The notes beneath the pieces are model-generated. The model did not search any database. It was not told the origin of the DNA and saw nothing but the letters and a program-made list of their open reading frames with translations. 6,738 nt of DNA from Thermoflexus hugenholtzii JAD2 (GTDB lineage: Bacteria > Chloroflexota > Dehalococcoidia > UBA2979), in the NCBI GenBank assembly GCA_945889565.1, contig CAMDBZ010000094.1:1-6738 (forward strand), written 5' to 3'. The position numbers and the translations under genes are program-made. Positions 4,817-6,738 of this stretch are shown one piece after another (the first letter of the stretch is position 1; every line of letters starts with the position of its first letter).

Positions 4817-5563
4817 CTAGCGCGCCACCAGCCCGCCGTCGACCGGCAGCGCCGTGCCCGTCATGAACGACGACTCGTCGCTGGCGAGGAACAGCGCGAG
4901 CGCCGCCACCTCGTCCGGCGTGCCGAGCCGCCCCACCGGCTCCATCGCGGTCATCTGCGCCATCGCCGCCGCGTTCCCCTGCGTGAAGCGCTGGATCATC
5001 GGCGTGTCGATCACACCGGGGCAGATCGCGTTCACGCGCAGCCCGCGCGTCGCGTACTCGAGCGCCGCGGCTCGCGTCAGCTGGATCACACCGCCCTTCG
5101 AGGCGCAGTACGCGGCGACGCCCGGGAAGCCGACCAGCCCCGCGACCGAGGCGTTGTTGATGATCGAGCCGCCGCCCGATTCGAGCAGCAGCGGGATCGC
5201 GTACTTCATGCCCAGAAAGACGCCGCGCAGGTTCACGGCGATCACGCGGTCGAAGTTCTCAAGCGTGCAATTCGCCGTCGAGCCTTGCTCGCCCTCCATG
5301 CCCGCGTTGTTGAACAGCACGTCCAGCCGCCCAAAGCGGGAGCGCGCGGCCTCGACGAGCGCCTCGACCTGCGTCGCGTCCGACACGTCGACGCGCACCG
5401 CAAGCGCGCGCTCGCCGATCTCGGCGGCGGTCGCGTCCTCGGCGCTTGTCAGGCCGCCGACGACCACGCGCGCGCCCTCCTGGGCGAAGCGCAGCGCCGT
5501 CGCGCGCCCGATGCCCGAGCCACCGCCCGTGACGATGGCGACCTTGCCCTCCAGACGTGCCAC
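4817..5563 (-). CDS. Short-chain dehydrogenase/reductase (classical SDR)
   Basis: 248 residues, standard for classical SDRs. It starts at a GTG (5561-5563) preceded by AGAGGGG at 5570-5576 with 6 nt spacing. It catalyses NAD(P)-dependent oxidation or reduction of an alcohol/ketone pair; the substrate is not predictable. Visible motifs: cofactor-binding TGGGSGIG (12-19), D59 in the VDV segment, NNAG (85-88), the catalytic set N111, S139, Y152 and K156 (YCASK), and PGVIDTPM (residues 172-179). The C-terminal VDGG is also normal. The end of the second beta strand reads VVVGGLTS, so the acidic residue that usually marks NAD preference, or a basic one for NADP, is missing; cofactor preference is open. 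It lies 172 bp downstream of the redoxin gene on the same strand, and no convincing promoter was found in that gap. Automated tools would probably name it 3-oxoacyl-ACP reductase or glucose 1-dehydrogenase, which the sequence does not justify. Confidence 0.92.
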   Translation of the reverse strand: MARLEGKVAIVTGGGSGIGRATALRFAQEGARVVVGGLTSAEDATAAEIGERALAVRVDVSDATQVEALVEAARSRFGRLDVLFNNAGMEGEQGSTANCTLENFDRVIAVNLRGVFLGMKYAIPLLLESGGGSIINNASVAGLVGFPGVAAYCASKGGVIQLTRAAALEYATRGLRVNAICPGVIDTPMIQRFTQGNAAAMAQMTAMEPVGRLGTPDEVAALALFLASDESSFMTGTALPVDGGLVAR

Positions 5564-5735
5564 TCCGCACCCCTCTCGCGACCGCCGCCCGGGACGGCGA
5601 TGCCGTGACGACTCTCTGCTCCACGCTCGTGGGCAATGCTACGGCGAGCAGCGGCGCGCGGGAGGGCCAGACGCCAGCACTCGGGCGGGACGTTCCGCGG
5701 CCCGGGGGCGCGGGCAGCGAGCAGCAACCACCGCG

Positions 5736-6738
5736 CTACGGATGAGGCGCGGAACGGTCCAGGCGACGCACAGGCACGGTCACCAGCAACTGGCGCCGCT
5801 GCGGCAAGAAGCACTCGACGTCTGTGCACACCTGGTAGCCGACGTCGACCGTGAGCGTGACCGCCGCCGACGCATCTGGAGCCTCGGGGAGGCGGCTGAG
5901 CAGCGGCACGGCGATCTCGACGGCGCCCTGCGCGGGGGGCTCGATCACCTCGAACTGCTCGTCGAGGCCGGCGATGGCGAACGGCCGCGTGTGCGGGTAG
6001 CGCGGGCTGCCGACGACGATGCCCTCGGGTGCGGTCACCGCCACCGTGGTGGCCACGTAGCCGCTCGGGACGTCCGGCCCGTAGACGTGCTCGCCGGGCC
6101 CGAGCGCGATGCGTACGTACAGCTCGGTCCATTGCCCGAAGCCCAGCGCTGCGGCGCCGAGCACGGCGCTCACCTCCGCGTCGGCGGTGGCGGACGGGTT
6201 CGCGGACATGTCGAGCTGCAGGCCGATCACGCCGTACAGCAGCGCGTCGGCGGTCTCGCGTTCCTGGTAGCGGCGGTGGAAGACCTTATGTGTGACGACA
6301 CCGCGCGCATCCGTGACGAACAGCCCGGGGAACGGCAGCCCGTAGTCCGGCTCGTCCGGCGCGATCAGCGTGTTGAGCACGCCGACGCGGCGGATCACGT
6401 CGGAGCCCGCGTCCGAGAGCAACGAGTAGCCGATCGCGCGCTCCGCCGCGAACGCAGCGAGCGCCTCGACGGGGTCGGGTGTGACGACGAGCGTCGCGTA
6501 CCCGGCTGCCGCGAGATCAGCGACGCGGCGTTGCAGCTCCACGAGCTGCGTGCGGCAGTACGGTCACCACACCACCGAGCGCACGAACACCACGACGGCC
6601 CCGCGCGCGCCCCGCGCACCCGCGAAGCTCACCGCTTGGCCGTGTTGATCAGGGAGCGTGAACTCCGGCAACGGCTGCCCAATGTCGGGGCCGCTGGCGA
6701 ATTCGCCCTCCGGGTTGCGCGAGCGAGGCGAACGAGGG
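5736..6738 (-). CDS. Selenocysteine-containing redoxin (AhpC/TSA-like) fused to a DsbD-alpha-like domain, N-terminus outside window
   Basis: One frame runs from the right edge to a TAG at 5736-5738, 333 visible codons, interrupted only by an in-frame TGA at 6564-6566. Before it lies a normal redoxin N-terminus (PDIGQPLPEFTLPDQHGQ, then VVVFVRSVVW); after it comes PYCRTQLVELQRR. Relatives read FVRSxxWCPxCxxQLVELQ, so the TGA occupies exactly the first active-site cysteine, giving U-P-Y-C (visible residues 58-61). A stem-loop follows at SECIS distance. The redoxin domain continues through LLSDAGSDVIRR, VGVLN and the cis-Pro region LPFPGLFV to about residue 170. A beta-rich second domain ends with YQVCTDVECFLPQ (Cys304, Cys309), resembling the DsbD N-terminal domain. 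Expected role: thiol/selenol peroxidase or disulfide exchange, possibly outside the cytoplasm; no signal peptide can be assessed. Without recoding, a caller would start at GTG 6540-6542 and lose the active site. Alternatives are a Cys-to-stop mutation or a base error. Confidence 0.8.
6521..6566 (-). promoter_or_regulatory. Candidate bacterial SECIS element with UGA(Sec)
   Basis: On the minus strand, after TGA (6566-6564), a 7-bp perfect stem GCAGCTC/GAGCTGC (6549-6543 and 6539-6533) closes a GTG loop that begins 22 nt after the TGA. Below it, shorter helices (CG with CG, TGC with GCG including a wobble, GC with GC) extend the hairpin to about 6562-6521. A short apical loop starting with G, 16-37 nt after UGA, fits the bacterial SECIS rules used for SelB binding. 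The codons for QLVEL could give the upper stem by chance. Confidence 0.6.

Noticed and set aside
5636..5641. TAGCAT as -10 box for the SDR gene (minus strand)
   Set aside because: Only 4 of 6 matches and no -35 at the expected distance; not better than chance.
5736..6542. Redoxin gene starting at GTG 6540-6542
   Set aside because: The start codon is the loop of the hairpin, it lacks a Shine-Dalgarno, and the upstream frame past the TGA encodes the conserved redoxin N-terminus.

Overview
The window is very GC-rich (about 70% by eye), with GTG and TTG starts beside ATG and TANACT-type -10 boxes. The gene order ffh-rpsP-khpA-rimM is typical of Gram-positive bacteria and Chloroflexota. Together with an Ala-rich tail on ribosomal protein S16, GC-rich hairpin repeats, a DUF559 gene and an apparently leaderless ffh mRNA, this suggests a high-GC bacterium. 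Chloroflexota (Dehalococcoidia or a relative) is my best guess and Actinomycetota is the alternative; no rRNA or other decisive marker is present.

Layout. Bases 1-436 hold the 3' end of an isoprenylcysteine-methyltransferase-like membrane protein gene (+). Bases 433-933 form a small accessory block: a DUF559 endonuclease-like gene (-) bracketed by inverted copies of a GC-rich hairpin repeat, with a third copy beside it. Bases 995-1684 encode a DUF4145 zinc-ribbon protein (+) with visibly different composition. Bases 1712-4492 are the housekeeping core: ffh (signal recognition particle GTPase), a perfect parS-type 20-bp palindrome, rpsP (S16), khpA (KH-domain RNA-binding protein) and rimM (16S rRNA processing factor). 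A tRNA-Ala(CGC) with its own -10 box follows at 4552-4627, then two hairpins at 4651-4784. The right part is on the minus strand: a short-chain dehydrogenase (4817-5563), and a redoxin that runs off the right edge (5736-6738).

The core genes serve protein targeting and ribosome assembly. trmD and rplS, which usually follow rimM, are not here.

Three things stand out. (1) The redoxin gene has an in-frame TGA exactly where the first cysteine of its WCPYC active site belongs, followed by a SECIS-like hairpin. It reads as a selenoprotein with a UPYC redox centre fused to a DsbD-alpha-like domain, and a standard gene caller would cut off its active site. (2) The ffh-rpsP gap carries a textbook ParB-binding parS site, which suggests a chromosome centromere near here. 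(3) The DUF559 gene sits between inverted hairpin repeats with inward-pointing GTGAGGG tails, an arrangement resembling REP elements around RAYT transposases. Ffh also departs from normally near-invariant GTPase motif residues.
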